The position numbers and the translations under genes are program-made. Source: Nitratifractor sp. (GTDB lineage: Bacteria; Campylobacterota; Campylobacteria; Campylobacterales; Sulfurovaceae). From it: DNA of 5,274 bases. Every line of letters begins with the position of its first letter. Positions within the stretch are counted from its first letter, which is position 1. The stretch is taken from contig JANTGQ010000115.1 in assembly GCA_024762845.1 (NCBI GenBank), positions 1 through 5,274 of the forward strand, read 5' to 3'. Positions 2,933 through 5,274 of the stretch are shown here, in pieces. The notes beneath the pieces were generated by a model. It was given only the letters and a program-made list of their open reading frames with translations. It had not been told where the DNA came from and ran no database searches.

Positions 2933-5274
2933 ATGATAAGAGTTATAAAAAGAAATGGACGAATAGAGAGTTTAGATGTTAGTAAAATACAAAAATATAC
3001 CTCTGCCGCGGTTGAGGGGTTAAAGCAGGTAAGCCAGAGTGAACTTGAAGTAGATGCCAAGTTGCAGTTTCAAGATATGATGAGCACAAAAGATATACAG
3101 CAGACACTTATAAAGACAGCTGTAGATAAGATAGATATAGACAAACCCGACTGGACATTTGTTGCAGCAAGGCTCTTTTTATATGATATCTACCATACAG
3201 TCTCTGGCTTTACCGGGTATATCCATCTTAAAGAGTATTTTGAGAAAGGCGAGGCGCAGGGGCGACTGATTCCTGGGCTTAAAGAGAAGTATGATCTCGA
3301 AGACCTTAACAACTATATAAAGCCAGAGAGAGATCTACAATTTACCTACCTTGGTCTTAAGACGCTTTACGACAGATACCTTATTAAAGATAGAGAGGGT
3401 GTTGTTATGGAGCTGCCGCAGCATATGTTTATGGCTGTAGCTATGTTCTTGGCACAAAACGAGTTTGACTCGCAAAGCTGGGCAAAACGCTTCTACGATA
3501 TCTTGAGTAAATTTGAGGTAATGGCTGCAACACCAACACTTAGCAATGCGAGAACAACTAGACACCAATTGAGTAGCTGTTATATAGGTTCAACTCCAGA
3601 TAATATTGAGGGGATATTTGATGCCTATAAAGAGATGGCACTGCTCTCTAAATTTGGTGGCGGAATTGGTTGGGATTGGTCGAATGTTCGTGGTATGGGC
3701 TCTTATATCGATGGGCATAAACACGCAGCTGGTGGGATTGTACCATTTTTAAAGATTGCCAATGATGTTGCAGTGGCTGTTGACCAGCTAGGTACCAGAA
3801 AAGGTGCAATTGCTGTCTATATAGAGCCGTGGCATATTGATATGCAGGATTTCTTAGATCTAAAGAAAAACTCTGGAGAGGAGCGACGTCGTGCGCACGA
3901 CCTCTTTCCGGCACTTTGGCTAAACGATCTATTTATGCAGAGAGTTGAGGCAGATGAGACATGGACACTCTTTGACCCCTATGAAGTCTCTGAGTTAACA
4001 AATCTCTATGGTGATGAGTTTAACAAGAGATATGAAGAGTTTGAGCAGACAGAGGGGATTACTAAAGAGAAAGTCTCTGCAAAAGCACTCTGGAAAGAGG
4101 TTTTACGAAGCTATTTTGAGACTGGAAACCCGTTCCTCTGCTTTAAAGATAGTGCAAACCGTGCCAACCCAAATAAACATGCAGGTGTTATTAGAAGCAG
4201 TAACCTCTGTACCGAGATTTTCCAAAATACAGAGCCAAACCACTATAAGATTCGTGTAAAGTATGTTGACGGAACAGTTGACATATTTGAGGAAGAAGAG
4301 GAAGTTACAGTAGATAGTGGTATTACAAAAAAAGCGAAAAAGATTACAGCACTTGACACTATTAACAACAGAGCAATTTACATTGTAGATAAAGAGAAGA
4401 TCGACGGAGACACTGCTGTCTGTAACCTAGCGAGCATCAATCTCTCTAAAATCAATACGCGAGAAGATATAGAGAGAGTGGTTCCAATTGCTATTAGAAT
4501 GCTTGACAATGTGATTGACTTAAACTTCTACCCGCTTGAGAAGGTGAAAAAGACAAACAATAAAACCCGCTCAATCGGTCTGGGTGTAATGGGCGAAGCA
4601 CAGATGCTGGCAGAATCGAAACTAGAGTGGGGGAGTGTAGAGCACTTTACCAAGGTAGATGAGGTTATGGAAGCAGTAAGCTACTGGGCGATAAAATCAT
4701 CTAGCGACCTGGCGCTGGAAAAAGGCTCATATGAGCTCTATGAGGGTTCTGACTGGAGCAAAGGGATATTCCCGATAGATAAAGCTAACCCAGAGGCGTG
4801 TAAACTGGTTGACAGAGGCGGAATTTTTGGCTACACCTACGACTGGAATGCGCTCAAGAAGAAGGTAAAAGAGGATGGTATGCGAAACGGTTACCTAATG
4901 GCTGTTGCACCAACAAGCTCTATCTCTATTTTAACAGGGACAACGCAGGCAATAGAGCCTGTCTATAAGCGTAAATGGTATGAGGTAAATTTAAGTGGTG
5001 AGATACCGGTGACTGTGCCAAAATTAAGCGCCGAGACATGGAACTACTATGTAAGCAGTTACGATCTTGATCAGCGTGTTTTAATACGTGCAGGTGCTAT
5101 TAGACAAAAGTGGATAGACCAGGGGCAGAGCCTCAATATCTTCTTACGACTAGACAGGGCGAGCGGAAAGTATCTGCACGATATCTATATGGATGCGTGG
5201 AAGTTTGGTTTAAAATCTACCTACTATCTACGATCGCAGTCTCCAGAAGCACTTGAGGAGCAGAAGTTTGTAGA
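2933..5274 (+). CDS. nrdA: Class Ia ribonucleoside-diphosphate reductase, alpha (large) subunit, 3' end cut by the window
   Basis: NrdA reduces ribonucleoside diphosphates to deoxyribonucleotides, using a radical supplied by the small subunit NrdB. The frame is open for 780 codons to the window edge. An ATP-cone regulatory domain fills about 1-95 (start MIRVIKRNGRIESLDVSKI), then an all-alpha region leads to the catalytic barrel. Key residues are present: TPTLSN (200-205), redox Cys216 in LSSC, Asn424/Cys426/Glu428 in NLCTE, the redox partner Cys497 in AVCNLASINL, the phosphate-loop residues PTSSIS (660-665) and the radical-relay pair Tyr764-Tyr765. They match E. coli C225, N437/C439/E441, C462 and Y730/Y731. 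About 48 extra residues lie between Cys426 and Cys497 compared with E. coli. The C-terminal Cys tail is beyond the edge, perhaps ten residues away. ATG 2933 is preferred over the in-frame ATG 2888: AAGAAGG lies 8 bases upstream of it, the -10 box falls between the two, and homologues start here. Confidence 0.97.
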   Translation, partial: MIRVIKRNGRIESLDVSKIQKYTSAAVEGLKQVSQSELEVDAKLQFQDMMSTKDIQQTLIKTAVDKIDIDKPDWTFVAARLFLYDIYHTVSGFTGYIHLKEYFEKGEAQGRLIPGLKEKYDLEDLNNYIKPERDLQFTYLGLKTLYDRYLIKDREGVVMELPQHMFMAVAMFLAQNEFDSQSWAKRFYDILSKFEVMAATPTLSNARTTRHQLSSCYIGSTPDNIEGIFDAYKEMALLSKFGGGIGWDWSNVRGMGSYIDGHKHAAGGIVPFLKIANDVAVAVDQLGTRKGAIAVYIEPWHIDMQDFLDLKKNSGEERRRAHDLFPALWLNDLFMQRVEADETWTLFDPYEVSELTNLYGDEFNKRYEEFEQTEGITKEKVSAKALWKEVLRSYFETGNPFLCFKDSANRANPNKHAGVIRSSNLCTEIFQNTEPNHYKIRVKYVDGTVDIFEEEEEVTVDSGITKKAKKITALDTINNRAIYIVDKEKIDGDTAVCNLASINLSKINTREDIERVVPIAIRMLDNVIDLNFYPLEKVKKTNNKTRSIGLGVMGEAQMLAESKLEWGSVEHFTKVDEVMEAVSYWAIKSSSDLALEKGSYELYEGSDWSKGIFPIDKANPEACKLVDRGGIFGYTYDWNALKKKVKEDGMRNGYLMAVAPTSSISILTGTTQAIEPVYKRKWYEVNLSGEIPVTVPKLSAETWNYYVSSYDLDQRVLIRAGAIRQKWIDQGQSLNIFLRLDRASGKYLHDIYMDAWKFGLKSTYYLRSQSPEALEEQKFV

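Noticed and set aside
2857..3914. Minus-strand open frames at 2857-3060, 3335-3568 and 3648-3914
   Set aside because: They lie mostly or wholly opposite the continuous nrdA frame, have no recognisable family features, and are shadows of nrdA codons.
4008..4259. Plus-strand open frame inside nrdA
   Set aside because: It is out of frame with the well-conserved NrdA sequence, which includes the NLCTE active site at 4202-4216.
1..5274. CRISPR array, insertion sequence, phage or defence genes
   Set aside because: There are no regularly spaced direct repeats and no transposase, integrase or toxin-like frames. All substantial frames are housekeeping genes.

Overview
The window looks like a chromosomal housekeeping segment of a Campylobacterota (epsilonproteobacterial) genome. 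I infer this from the AT-rich DNA, the tig-clpP-def gene order that I recall from Campylobacter and Helicobacter, and the NrdA sequence, which matches my memory of Campylobacter NrdA very closely, including a lineage-type insertion in the catalytic barrel. A free-living relative such as a Sulfurimonas-like genus is plausible, but the genus cannot be fixed from this sequence.

Layout: bases 1-2587 hold leftward (minus-strand) genes. Reading in the direction of transcription these are hup (HU-family DNA-binding protein, 2587-2306), tig (trigger factor, 2170-875, GTG start), clpP (Clp protease proteolytic subunit, 632-48) and the first 15 codons of def (peptide deformylase, 47-1). The def ATG follows the clpP stop with no gap. 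From 2933 to the right edge runs the rightward gene nrdA (class Ia ribonucleotide reductase large chain), open to the window end and probably lacking only its last ten or so codons. hup and nrdA are divergent, with a 345-bp AT-rich gap between them.

Functionally, tig, clpP and def all act on new proteins: Tig meets nascent chains at the ribosome exit, Def removes the N-terminal formyl group, and ClpP degrades proteins delivered by a Clp ATPase. HU organises DNA and NrdA makes deoxyribonucleotides.

The coding content is ordinary, and I see no defence system, mobile gene or novel operon. The non-coding DNA is more interesting. Between a well-formed -10 box and the clpP start lies a 79-bp imperfect palindrome (669-747) that can fold as one nearly continuous hairpin. 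Several of its imperfect pairs are G-U wobbles only in the clpP-sense RNA. The end sequence of this element recurs in a shorter hairpin (2266-2301) between hup and tig. The hup-nrdA gap carries two separate inverted repeats, one of them perfect (9-bp arms), that could be operators.
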